Source: Actinomycetota bacterium
GTDB lineage: Bacteria; Actinomycetota; Actinomycetes; JACCUZ01
NCBI GenBank assembly: GCA_030841245.1
Contig: JAVEDG010000430.1
Location: forward strand, 1 to 7,411
Direction: 5' to 3'
Length of the DNA stretch: 7,411 bases
A program made the position numbers and the translations under genes. The stretch's first letter is position 1. Each line of letters begins with the position of its first letter. Positions 1 to 6,764 of this stretch are shown in pieces. Below the pieces are notes generated by a model. The model ran no database searches and was not told the DNA's origin. It saw only the letters and a program-made list of their open reading frames with translations.

Positions 1-1
1 A

Positions 2-1357
2 GAGGCGGGTGAGCAGAATGCCACGCGCGGCGGCGGGGCGTTTCGCGCTCTCGCGCACCGCAACTTCCGTCTCTTCTGGGTGGGCGCGTTTCTGTCGAAC
101 ACGGGGACGTGGATGCAGGCGATGCCACAGGGCTGGCTCGTGCTCAATCTGTCGAACTCAGCTTTCTGGCTCGGCTTCGACGGCTTCGCCGCCACCGCGC
201 CCGCGATTCTGTTGACGCCGCTCGGCGGAGTCTTCGCGGACTTGCTCGACCGCAAACGACTGCTCGTCGTCTCGCAGATCGTGGCGGGCGCGACCGCGCT
301 CGTGCTCGCGTTTTTGATCTGGTCGCAACTGATCCAGTTCTGGATGATCATCATCGCCTCGTTCGTCACGGGCTCGTGCTTCGCGCTCGCGTCGCCGTCT
401 TATCAAGCGATCACGATTGATCTCGTCGGTCGGCGCGATCTCTCGAACGCCATCGCCTTGAACTCGGCGCAGTTTCAACTCTCGCGCGTGCTGGGGCCCA
501 CGCTCGCCGGTCTCACCGTCAAGCCGTTCGGCTTCGCCGGATGCTTTCTCATCAACGGGCTCTCCTACGTCGCCATCGTCACCGCGCTCTCGCTCGTCCG
601 CATCCCGAAGCGCGGTCGCGCCGCGCAGCCTGTCGAAGAGAGCGCGGGGACAGTCGTTGCGAAGGACGAACCGGCGGGCGAGACGGCGAGCGTCGTCGCA
701 AGCGCGGCGACTGAAGTTGCGACGAGCGCGCCGCGTGCGCGCGTTGATCGGCGCGCGGTGTGGCGCGATCTCAAAGAAGGTTTCCGTTACGTGCTCAATC
801 GCCCGCGCGTCTTCGCGCTGCTCTCGCTCTCGGCGGTGACGAGTCTCTTCGGCGCGCCCTACATGACGATGATGCCCTTGTTCGCGCGCGACGTGTTCGG
901 CTTCGACGCCTCCGGTCTCTCGCTCCTGATGGGCGTTGGCGGCGCGGGCGCGTTCTGCGGCGCGGTGATGCTCACGCTCATGGGCGACGTGCGCCGCAAA
1001 GGCTTGTTCGTCATCGGCGGGACATTCGTCTTCGGCGTCTGCCTCGTCGGCTTCTCACTCTCGACGGTGTTGGCCCTCTCGCTCGTCTTTCTGTTTCTGA
1101 TCGGCTTCGGCGTCGTCTCATCAATCGCCGTCGTCAACATGCTCTTGCAGCACCTCGTCACAGACGAGATGCGCGGGCGCGTGATGAGCATGTTCATGCT
1201 CTCCTTCTTCGGCGCGTTCCCCATTGGCAACTTCTTCGCAGGCATCAGCGCGGAACACTTTGGCGCGCCCCACACGCTCGCCGCAGGCGGGGCCATCGTC
1301 GCACTCTTCGCCGCCTCGGTCGCCGTCCGCAACCCTTCCTTGCGCTCGCTCGACTAA
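2..1357 (+). CDS. MFS transporter, MFS_3/EntS-like exporter (5' partial)
   Basis: This is an inner-membrane major facilitator protein, probably a proton-driven exporter of small molecules; the substrate cannot be read from sequence. The frame is open to the left edge and gives 451 residues ending at TAA 1355-1357. A GTG at position 80 exists in frame, but the residues before it (FRALAHRNFRLFWVGAFLSN) are the typical family N-terminus running into helix 1. No ATG, GTG or TTG occurs in frame before 80, so the true start lies outside the window. Counting from the first codon, a motif-A-like segment (GGVFADLLDRKR) sits near residue 75 and the loop DEMRGRVMSMFML, typical of MFS_3/EntS-like proteins, near residue 388. 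Many hydrophobic helices lie between. The central cytoplasmic loop (about residues 202-252) is long, rich in Ala, Glu and Val, and low in complexity. Family assignment is by recall of motifs. No terminator with a T-run follows; the next feature is a palindrome cluster. Confidence 0.9.
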   Translation, partial: EAGEQNATRGGGAFRALAHRNFRLFWVGAFLSNTGTWMQAMPQGWLVLNLSNSAFWLGFDGFAATAPAILLTPLGGVFADLLDRKRLLVVSQIVAGATALVLAFLIWSQLIQFWMIIIASFVTGSCFALASPSYQAITIDLVGRRDLSNAIALNSAQFQLSRVLGPTLAGLTVKPFGFAGCFLINGLSYVAIVTALSLVRIPKRGRAAQPVEESAGTVVAKDEPAGETASVVASAATEVATSAPRARVDRRAVWRDLKEGFRYVLNRPRVFALLSLSAVTSLFGAPYMTMMPLFARDVFGFDASGLSLLMGVGGAGAFCGAVMLTLMGDVRRKGLFVIGGTFVFGVCLVGFSLSTVLALSLVFLFLIGFGVVSSIAVVNMLLQHLVTDEMRGRVMSMFMLSFFGAFPIGNFFAGISAEHFGAPHTLAAGGAIVALFAASVAVRNPSLRSLD

Positions 1358-1396
1358 GTAGACTCCATTGACACGGCGAGCGCAGAGCCGATCAAT

Positions 1397-1414
1397 GAGC
1401 CCCTGAAAGGGGCG
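1397..1414 (+). repeat. REP-like palindrome, family A, copy 1
   Basis: The unit reads GAGCCCCTGAAAGGGGCG and folds as a 6-bp stem (GCCCCT/AGGGGC) around a GAA loop. It lies 40 nt after the MFS stop. The same 18 bases recur in inverse complement inside 1525-1548, and a copy with one change lies at 1469-1492. Stem-loops of this kind are common between genes in some Acidobacteriota and Planctomycetota; that is general recollection, not a search result. Confidence 0.8.
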
Positions 1415-1422
1415 GCATATTT

Positions 1423-1447
1423 GTAGCCCACGGCGTCAGCCGTGGGT
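1423..1447 (+). repeat. REP-like palindrome, family B, forward copy
   Basis: A GTAG tetranucleotide is followed directly by a perfect 8-bp stem, CCCACGGC/GCCGTGGG, with a GTCA loop. A short GTAG-type tag next to a hairpin is the layout of REP elements mobilised by RAYT (Y1 tyrosine) transposases. The 25 bases recur without mismatch in inverse complement at 1568-1592. No transposase gene is present in the window, so any mobilising protein would act in trans. Confidence 0.85.
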
Positions 1448-1468
1448 TTGCAGGTACGTAAAAAGAAG

Positions 1469-1492
1469 AGAGCCCCTGACAGGGGCGAAAGA
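1469..1492 (+). repeat. REP-like palindrome, family A, copy 2
   Basis: The unit is AGAG followed by a palindrome CCCCTGACAGGGGC and the tail GAAAGA. It pairs with the inverted copy at 1525-1548 over 24 bases with one mismatch, at the centre of the palindrome (C here, A in the other copies). The flanking AGAG and GAAAGA are shared with the inverted copy, so the repeated unit is longer than the stem alone. Confidence 0.8.
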
Positions 1493-1524
1493 AAACCAGT
1501 CGCGGTCGTCTAACGTGTCGAATC

Positions 1525-1548
1525 TCTTTCGCCCCTTTCAGGGGCTCT
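1525..1548 (-). repeat. REP-like palindrome, family A, inverted copy
   Basis: This is the inverse complement of the family A unit, including the shared GAAAGA and AGAG flanks. It forms the inner right arm of the mirror-symmetric cluster. The 32 nt between the inner arms (1493-1524) show no further symmetry that I can see. Confidence 0.8.
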
Positions 1549-1567
1549 AAAATATCAGCTTTCGTTT

Positions 1568-1592
1568 ACCCACGGCTGACGCCGTGGGCTAC
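1568..1592 (-). repeat. REP-like palindrome, family B, inverted copy
   Basis: This is a perfect 25-base inverse complement of 1423-1447, ending in CTAC (GTAG on the minus strand). The stem is 1569-1576 with 1581-1588 and the loop is TGAC. It is separated from the inner A copy by 19 nt, against 21 nt on the left side. The two spacers have little visible similarity, so the hairpin units are kept while the sequence between them has diverged. Confidence 0.85.
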
Positions 1593-1600
1593 GTTCTTCC

Positions 1601-1616
1601 GCCCGCTAACGCGGGC
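1601..1616 (-). repeat. REP-like palindrome, family C
   Basis: GCCCGC and GCGGGC form a 6-bp stem around TAAC. Read on the minus strand it is preceded by GCGA, so the unit begins GAGCCCGC, the same AG + CCC foot as families A and B. It is the outermost right member of the cluster and occurs once here. The remaining 121 nt up to the next start codon show no further palindrome or clear promoter. Confidence 0.65.
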
Positions 1617-1737
1617 TCGCGGAATGAATGAGTCGCGCCCGCAAGAACTATCCGCGCGCCGCGTTCTACCAGACAGAGCGGCGTGGTTACTCCTTCGCGA
1701 ACGCGCCCGCCAATAAATCTTTGAGGAGTCGTCAACC

Positions 1738-4032
1738 ATGCGCAGAACACGCCACATCGTCTTTGTCGTCCTTCAACTTTTACTCGTCGCCTTCGCTGCA
1801 TCAAGTCCCACGCGCGCACAGGGCGTGATCGTGCCGCGACAACGGTGTCCGCCCAACGCGGAATGCGTGCAGCGGACTCTGCCGCGCTCTCTGCCGATCA
1901 GCTCGATCAAGGTTGACACGAAGATCGCGCAGCAGGTGGCGACGACGCACGTCGAGCAAGTCTTTCGCAACGACACCGACGTGGTGCTCGAAGGCACTTA
2001 CTTCTTCCCCGTGCCGGAGACGGCTTCCGTCTCGGAGTTCGCGATCTGGGATGGCAGTCGTCGGCTCGTCGGCGAAGTGCGCTCGCGCGAAGAGGCGCGA
2101 CGCATCTACGACGAGATCGTGCGACGGCAGCGCGATCCCGGTCTGCTCGAATACGCGGGCAAGGACTTATTTCAGGCGAGCATCTTTCCGATCCCGCCGC
2201 ACTCGGATAAAAAGTTGGAGCTAACATACACGCAAGTCTTGCGCGCCGAATCAGGCACGGTCTCATATCGTTACCCGCTCGGCACGGGCCATAACTTGGT
2301 GAGCATCGGGCAGGTCTCAGGCACGGTCGAGATCGAGGGCAAGGAGCCCGTGCGCAACATCTACTCGCCGAGTCACGCGGTTGACGTGTCGCGCTCGAAG
2401 ACGGACGAGCGGCGCGCGCGCGTCTCTTTCGAGTCGGCGGCGGGTCGTGAGCCGCAGGACTTCCAACTCTTCTACACGCTCTCGGACGCGGATTTCGGCA
2501 TGTCGCTTGTCACGAATCGCGAGCCGGGCAAGGACGGTTATTTTCTGTTGACGATCTCGCCGAAGGACAACTGGGCGGAGAGCGAGTATGCATCGAAAGA
2601 CATCGTCTTCGTGCTCGACACGTCGGGCTCGATGGCTGAGGAAGGGAAGATGGAGAAGGCGCGCGCCGCGCTCCTCTTCGGCATACGATCCTTGCGCGAC
2701 GGGGATCGCTTCAACGTCATCTCGTTCGCGGGCGAGGAACATTTGATGGAAGGTGGCCTCATCGCAGCGAACGCTACGGGTCGCGCGCGCGGCGTCGAGT
2801 TCGTCAACGGCTTGCGAGCCAACGGCGGCACAAACATCAACGGCGCGATGCTCGCCGCGCTCAGGCAGTTCGATCACAATGATCGACCCAAGATGCTCGT
2901 CTTCTTAACCGATGGGCTACCGACGGTCGGCGAAACCAACCCGCAGCGCATCATCGAGAACGCGCGGACGCAGCGGCGCGAGGGCATGAGACTCTTTAGC
3001 TTCGGCGTCGGCTACGACGTGAACACGGTCTTGCTCGATAAGTTGGCTTCCGAGAACGGCGGCACGTCAGACTACGTCGAGCCGAAGGAAGATTTGGAAG
3101 TTAAAGTTTCGAGCTTCTTCTCGAAGGTCAACTATCCGGTCTTAACCGATCTCGCAATCGACTGGGGCGGCGTCGATGCAGACCTGCTTTATCCGCGCGA
3201 GTTGCCCGATCTCTTCCGTGGCGCGCAGGTCACTTTGATCGGTCGCTATCGCAACGCGAGCGATCTCAAAAACGTCCGCCTGAAACTTTCGGGCAAGACG
3301 AATAACCAGTCGCGCAGCTTCGCCTACGAAAATTTGCGCTTCCCCTCAAACTCTGACGACAACGACTTCCTGCCGCGACTGTGGGCCACCCGCCGCGTCG
3401 GCTGGTTGATGGAGCAGATACGCACGAACGGCGAGCAGAAAGAGTTGCGCGATGAGATCGTCGATCTCGGCACGCGCTACGGCATCGTCACGCCTTACAC
3501 GTCTTACCTCGCGCTCGAATCGAACATCGACGACGCGATGCAGATCACGAACGGCGTGCGTCGCAGCCGCGCGCCGCGCGACACGGTCGGCGGCATTGCC
3601 GGTGGCGGCGGCAACAGGCAAGTGTCTGACTTGAGCACGATGGCTCTGCCAACGCCCGCGCCGACGCCGATCCCTATGATCGAGAAGGAAGCGAAGAATG
3701 CTCCGGCATCTGCGCCGAAGGTGTCGGGCGTGGGCGCGGTGCACGAGAGCGTAACGGTGACGAGGATGAAGGACGCCGACCGAGCCGAATCCGAAGGTCG
3801 CTCCGGCGCGGTGCGAAACGTCGCGGGCAAGACCTTCTATCTGCGTGAGGGCGACGTGTGGACGGATGCGGAGTTCAAGGCGGACTCGAAGCTGACAGAA
3901 ACGGCGGTTGCCTTCGGCAGCGAAGCCTACTTCGATCTCATCAAGCGCGAGCCGAAACTCGCGGACTACTTCTCGCTCGGCGAGCGCATCGTCGTCGTCT
4001 TCAAAGGTCGCGTCTATCGCGTGACCAAGTGA
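1738..4032 (+). CDS. Secreted VIT + VWA domain protein (inter-alpha-trypsin-inhibitor-like)
   Basis: This 764-residue protein is predicted to be exported. Residues 1-28 form a signal peptide (RR, hydrophobic core, cleavage near TRAQ). The VIT domain spans about 51-182, with the hallmark REEARRIYDEIVRRQRDPGLLEY around 117-139. The VWA domain spans about 287-465. Its metal-binding MIDAS is complete: D294-T-S296-G-S298, T365 in NGGTNING and D392 in TDG. A conserved-looking YGIVTPYTSYLALE follows at 581-594. A Gly/Pro-rich linker (about 618-648) leads to a compact C-terminal module (about 694-764). No sortase, PEP-CTERM or transmembrane tail is visible, so the protein is periplasmic or released. 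In this architecture VWA usually mediates Mg-dependent adhesion or protein assembly; the ligand is unknown. GAGGAG at 1723-1728, 9 nt before the ATG, supports the start. Database names such as Ca-activated chloride channel homologue should not be read as function. Confidence 0.9.
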   Translation: MRRTRHIVFVVLQLLLVAFAASSPTRAQGVIVPRQRCPPNAECVQRTLPRSLPISSIKVDTKIAQQVATTHVEQVFRNDTDVVLEGTYFFPVPETASVSEFAIWDGSRRLVGEVRSREEARRIYDEIVRRQRDPGLLEYAGKDLFQASIFPIPPHSDKKLELTYTQVLRAESGTVSYRYPLGTGHNLVSIGQVSGTVEIEGKEPVRNIYSPSHAVDVSRSKTDERRARVSFESAAGREPQDFQLFYTLSDADFGMSLVTNREPGKDGYFLLTISPKDNWAESEYASKDIVFVLDTSGSMAEEGKMEKARAALLFGIRSLRDGDRFNVISFAGEEHLMEGGLIAANATGRARGVEFVNGLRANGGTNINGAMLAALRQFDHNDRPKMLVFLTDGLPTVGETNPQRIIENARTQRREGMRLFSFGVGYDVNTVLLDKLASENGGTSDYVEPKEDLEVKVSSFFSKVNYPVLTDLAIDWGGVDADLLYPRELPDLFRGAQVTLIGRYRNASDLKNVRLKLSGKTNNQSRSFAYENLRFPSNSDDNDFLPRLWATRRVGWLMEQIRTNGEQKELRDEIVDLGTRYGIVTPYTSYLALESNIDDAMQITNGVRRSRAPRDTVGGIAGGGGNRQVSDLSTMALPTPAPTPIPMIEKEAKNAPASAPKVSGVGAVHESVTVTRMKDADRAESEGRSGAVRNVAGKTFYLREGDVWTDAEFKADSKLTETAVAFGSEAYFDLIKREPKLADYFSLGERIVVVFKGRVYRVTK

Positions 4033-4054
4033 AAGACGGAAGGCGACAATGTAA

Positions 4055-4102
4055 ACACACCTGCGGCGACGAGTTGAACTAAACTCGTCGCCGCAGGTGT
4101 GT
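4055..4102. terminator. Perfect 21-bp hairpin between convergent genes, probable bidirectional terminator
   Basis: Positions 4055-4075 and 4082-4102 are exact inverse complements around a 6-nt loop (GAACTA). The hairpin starts 22 nt after the VIT/VWA stop and 29 nt after the SCO stop on the other strand, where a shared terminator is expected. Neither side carries a real T-run, so it is not a textbook intrinsic terminator. It could act by stem strength alone, block read-through antisense RNA, or protect 3' ends. Confidence 0.65.
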
Positions 4103-4131
4103 GCAATTACTGCCGACTGATCGCGCTCGTA

Positions 4132-4734
4132 TCAAGCACCCGCGTTCGGGGCTTGCATCCAGAGAACAGACCTTGCGATCTGTTCGGGGTTGGCGAGCGC
4201 GGGGCAGGCGGCCCAGCGATCTATCGACTCGTTACCGAAACGCACGAGCCCGATGTGCTGCGACACATCTTTGTCGAACGTCGGGTTCGGGTCGCGGAAG
4301 CCGAGCTTGCGGCGCAAGACTTCGATGTCGTCGCGCGCGCCCGTCAAGAAGAGCCAGCCCGCTTTGACGCCGTGCATCTCGACGTACATCTTGAGGTCTG
4401 CGGGCTTATCCTCTTCGGGCTTGAGCGTGATCGAGTGCATGAAGATGTCGCGCCCGACACGCGCGCCCAAGAGCTTCTGCACGCGCACGAGGTTCGCCGT
4501 CATGCCGGGGCAGATGCCCGCGCACTGTGCGTACATGAAGTTGAAGAGGACGATCTTGTTGCCGTGCACGAGATCATCGTAGAAGCGCACGCGCTTGCCT
4601 TCGTGCGTCACGAGTTCGCAGTTGGGGAAGTAGTTTGCGCGCGCGCCTGTGGCGTGCGTCTTGTTGTCGTCTGACGCGCGGAGCGCGGCGGCGAAGGGAG
4701 CGGCGTGGGCGGTCAGCAAAGTTCTTCTGTCCAT
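4132..4734 (-). CDS. SCO1/SenC family copper-binding thioredoxin-fold protein
   Basis: This 200-residue protein belongs to the SCO family, which binds Cu(I)/Cu(II) and delivers copper to, or keeps reduced the cysteines of, exported copper enzymes. The copper site is complete: C71 and C75 in CAGICPG and the distal H160 in DVSQHIGLVRFGN. Two further cysteines (C39, C177) lie outside it. The N-terminus (MDRRTLLTAHAAPFAAALRA) looks like a short, weak export signal with an RR pair, possibly Tat; no strong membrane anchor is visible. The start is supported by TAAGGAGA (minus strand, 4750-4743), 8 nt upstream. It begins 33 nt after the multicopper oxidase stop on the same strand, so the two are almost certainly cotranscribed. 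The adjacent client is an oxidase rather than cytochrome oxidase, which suggests (inference) that it metallates that enzyme. Confidence 0.9.
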   Translation of the reverse strand: MDRRTLLTAHAAPFAAALRASDDNKTHATGARANYFPNCELVTHEGKRVRFYDDLVHGNKIVLFNFMYAQCAGICPGMTANLVRVQKLLGARVGRDIFMHSITLKPEEDKPADLKMYVEMHGVKAGWLFLTGARDDIEVLRRKLGFRDPNPTFDKDVSQHIGLVRFGNESIDRWAACPALANPEQIARSVLWMQAPNAGA

Positions 4735-4767
4735 CGTTTCTATCTCCTTATCTCTCGTCGCCGCGCC

Positions 4768-6483
4768 TTAAGGCACGATGTCCCATCTGACCATCATCGC
4801 GTGGTCTTCGTGGACGGTGTTGTGGCAGTGCATGACGAAGCGTCCGGTGAAATCGCGGAAGCGGATGAAGACGACGACCTCCTCGTTCGGGTGCAACTCA
4901 AGCACGTCTTTGCGCGCGCGCTCTTGCGCTGACGGCGCGACGCCGTTGCGCGTGAGAATCTGGTACTCCTCGAAGTGAATGTGGATCGGATGCGACCAGC
5001 GGCGGCTGCCGTTGCGTATGACCCACTTCTCAGCCGTGCCCTTCTTGACCTGCGCGTCCACGCGGTTGTAGTCGAAGAGACGGTTGTTGACGACCCACTG
5101 ACCGTTCTGCTGATCGAATGTCCAGTAGCGCGTCGCGACGACTTCGGCGAGGTTTGCCGAAGGCAGCGCGCGCAGAGTCGCGGGGACGCGGCTCGCGTCC
5201 GAGACGGGCGGATCGCGATCCACGTCGAAGCGCAGGACGGGCATCGCGTCGGTCTGCGAGCTGTAGCTGCTTGGGCCCTGCCCGTCGGTCTGCACGAGCC
5301 GATTCTCCAGATAGACGCTCGTGCCGATGGGGATGCCGGAGAAGTCGATGATCACGTCCTTGCGCTCGGCGACGGAGAGCCGCACGCTCTGCACCGAGAG
5401 CGGCGCGGGCAGCAGGTTGCCGTCGTTTGAGATTTGCGTGAAGTTCTGCCCGTTGCTCAAGTAAAACTCGTAGAAGCGCGAGGGGCCCCCGTCCAACATG
5501 CGGAAGCGATACTTGCGCCGCGCCACTTTGAAGGTCGGCTGAATCTTGCCGTTGACGGCGAAGCGGTCGCCGAGGAAGCCGTCGTTGTTGAACTGATCGA
5601 AGTTCAACTGGCCCGACGAGTCGAACAACTTATCGGTGAAGATGAGAGGCACGTCGTAAGCCCCGCTCGGAAGACGGAGCGCTGACGGGTTCGTGTCGTT
5701 CTCGTTGTCGGAGTCAACCGAGTCGAAGAGGAGATAGAAGCCCGCGAGCCCGCGATAGACGTTCTGCGAGGTGAAGTCCACGCGATGATCGTGATACCAC
5801 AACATGCCCAACGCTTCGTGTGTGTCGCCGCCCGCGAGCGTGTTCACGTAGTGATGATCTTTGAAGAGGCCCGTCGCGTAGAAGTCTGCGGGGAAGCCGT
5901 CGGATTCGGTCGCGGTGTGACCGTTGTGCAGGTGCGTGATGATCGAGGGGATGCCGAAGCCGACGTGGCTCACGGGCAGGTCGTTGAAGATGCGGACGAC
6001 GGACGGCTCGCCATACTTCGCCTTGATCGTCGGACCCGGACTGATCCCGTTGTAGCCCCACACGGTCGCCGTGCCGGGCAACTCGCGGTGGAAGCTCCAC
6101 TGAAATTCGTTCGCGTGCAGCGCATAGAGTTTCTGCGGGAGGAACTCGCTCCAACGTTGATGCGCGGGGCGTGGTGTCTCGCCGGGGGCTTGCAGCTCTG
6201 TGGCGGGCGGCGACAGTGACGAGAGCGACTGAAGGACGGGAGGGATGAGGAGTGATTCGACGAACGGCGTGGTCGGCGGGCTCTGCACGCTACGGTCGCT
6301 GCGGTAGTCCGTGTAATGGTACGAGCCCCAGCCGCCGCTCCAACTCCCGCCTCCGCCGCCGCCCCACTGCGCGGCGACGCTCTTCTTCGACGTGATGACG
6401 AGGGCGGAGCCCGCGACGAGCCCAGCCTTGATGATGTCGCGCCTGCCGACACCTGTGCCGTCATTCTTTCTCTTCTTGGACAT
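4768..6483 (-). CDS. Tat-exported three-domain multicopper oxidase (laccase / CotA / bilirubin oxidase type)
   Basis: This 571-residue enzyme should oxidise phenolic, metal or other one-electron donors and reduce O2 to water outside the cytoplasm. A Tat signal is visible: GRRDIIKAG at 13-21, a hydrophobic stretch and a likely cut after SVAA (38). All copper ligands are present. The trinuclear site uses H184/H186 (HLHNGH), H231/H233 (WYHDH), H501/H503 (HPIHIH) and H552/H554 (HCH). The type 1 site uses H498, C553, H558 and axial M563. D195 and E559 sit at the spacing of the two acidic relay residues of Bacillus CotA (from recalled numbering). The usual HxHG reads HLHN here. Residues 39-61 form an unusual Gly/Trp/Ser/Tyr-rich stretch. 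TAAGGAGA on the minus strand at 6498-6491, 7 nt upstream, fixes the start. Substrate is not determinable from sequence. Confidence 0.92.
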   Translation of the reverse strand: MSKKRKNDGTGVGRRDIIKAGLVAGSALVITSKKSVAAQWGGGGGGSWSGGWGSYHYTDYRSDRSVQSPPTTPFVESLLIPPVLQSLSSLSPPATELQAPGETPRPAHQRWSEFLPQKLYALHANEFQWSFHRELPGTATVWGYNGISPGPTIKAKYGEPSVVRIFNDLPVSHVGFGIPSIITHLHNGHTATESDGFPADFYATGLFKDHHYVNTLAGGDTHEALGMLWYHDHRVDFTSQNVYRGLAGFYLLFDSVDSDNENDTNPSALRLPSGAYDVPLIFTDKLFDSSGQLNFDQFNNDGFLGDRFAVNGKIQPTFKVARRKYRFRMLDGGPSRFYEFYLSNGQNFTQISNDGNLLPAPLSVQSVRLSVAERKDVIIDFSGIPIGTSVYLENRLVQTDGQGPSSYSSQTDAMPVLRFDVDRDPPVSDASRVPATLRALPSANLAEVVATRYWTFDQQNGQWVVNNRLFDYNRVDAQVKKGTAEKWVIRNGSRRWSHPIHIHFEEYQILTRNGVAPSAQERARKDVLELHPNEEVVVFIRFRDFTGRFVMHCHNTVHEDHAMMVRWDIVP

Positions 6484-6627
6484 CGGGTTGTCTCCTTAGT
6501 CAGTCTTGCCGAATGTGCGACCAAACTCCCTTCGGTCGTCGAGGCGGCGAGACGTGCGCGAGCCGCAGATGCGGTCACACGAGAAGACGGCGATCAGCTC
6601 CGGTTGCGAGACACACTCGGGCGGGAG

Positions 6628-6645
6628 AAAGCGTCGAGACGCTTT
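6628..6645. other. Short hairpin in the predicted oxidase leader
   Basis: AAAGCGTC and GACGCTTT are perfect inverse complements separated by GA; in practice a 7-bp stem with a 4-nt loop. It lies about 110 nt downstream of the predicted oxidase promoter and 145 nt before its start codon. On the minus strand it is followed by CTCCCG rather than a T-run, so it is not a clear terminator. It may only add structure to the leader RNA. Confidence 0.4.
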
Positions 6646-6764
6646 TCGGGCGAAAGCATGAGCAGCGGGGGGAATGACCGTCTCACGTTTAACCTTTTGT
6701 GCGGATCGGAAAAATTTGGCGGACGGGAGTGAGACTTCCGCTCGCAGGACTGAAAAGCGCGGCT

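Noticed and set aside
80..82. GTG at 80 as the MFS start codon
   Set aside because: Typical family residues continue in frame upstream to the window edge, and starting here would cut off the N-terminal part of helix 1.
859..1332. A 157-codon minus-strand open frame
   Set aside because: It is the antisense shadow of the MFS helices; composition is skewed to Thr/Pro/Ser and no domain is visible.
1397..1616. A CRISPR array
   Set aside because: Units are short palindromes of three different sequences in both orientations, with spacers of unequal length. There are no uniform direct repeats and no cas gene.
1628..1828. A 66-codon plus-strand frame before and overlapping the VIT/VWA start
   Set aside because: It overlaps the VIT/VWA signal peptide in another frame and has no ribosome site, while the VIT/VWA start has GAGGAG at good spacing.
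1738..4032. A calcium-activated chloride channel
   Set aside because: The name comes from distant VWA similarity. The protein has a signal peptide and soluble domains but no transmembrane pore.
4099..4674. A 191-codon open frame on the plus strand
   Set aside because: It lies opposite the SCO gene, whose CxxxC and His motifs and ribosome site are clear. Its protein has no recognisable pattern and reflects GC-rich antisense openness.
6484..6758. A copper or other metal riboswitch in the oxidase leader
   Set aside because: I could not match any known riboswitch core. Only one short hairpin and weak inverted repeats are visible.
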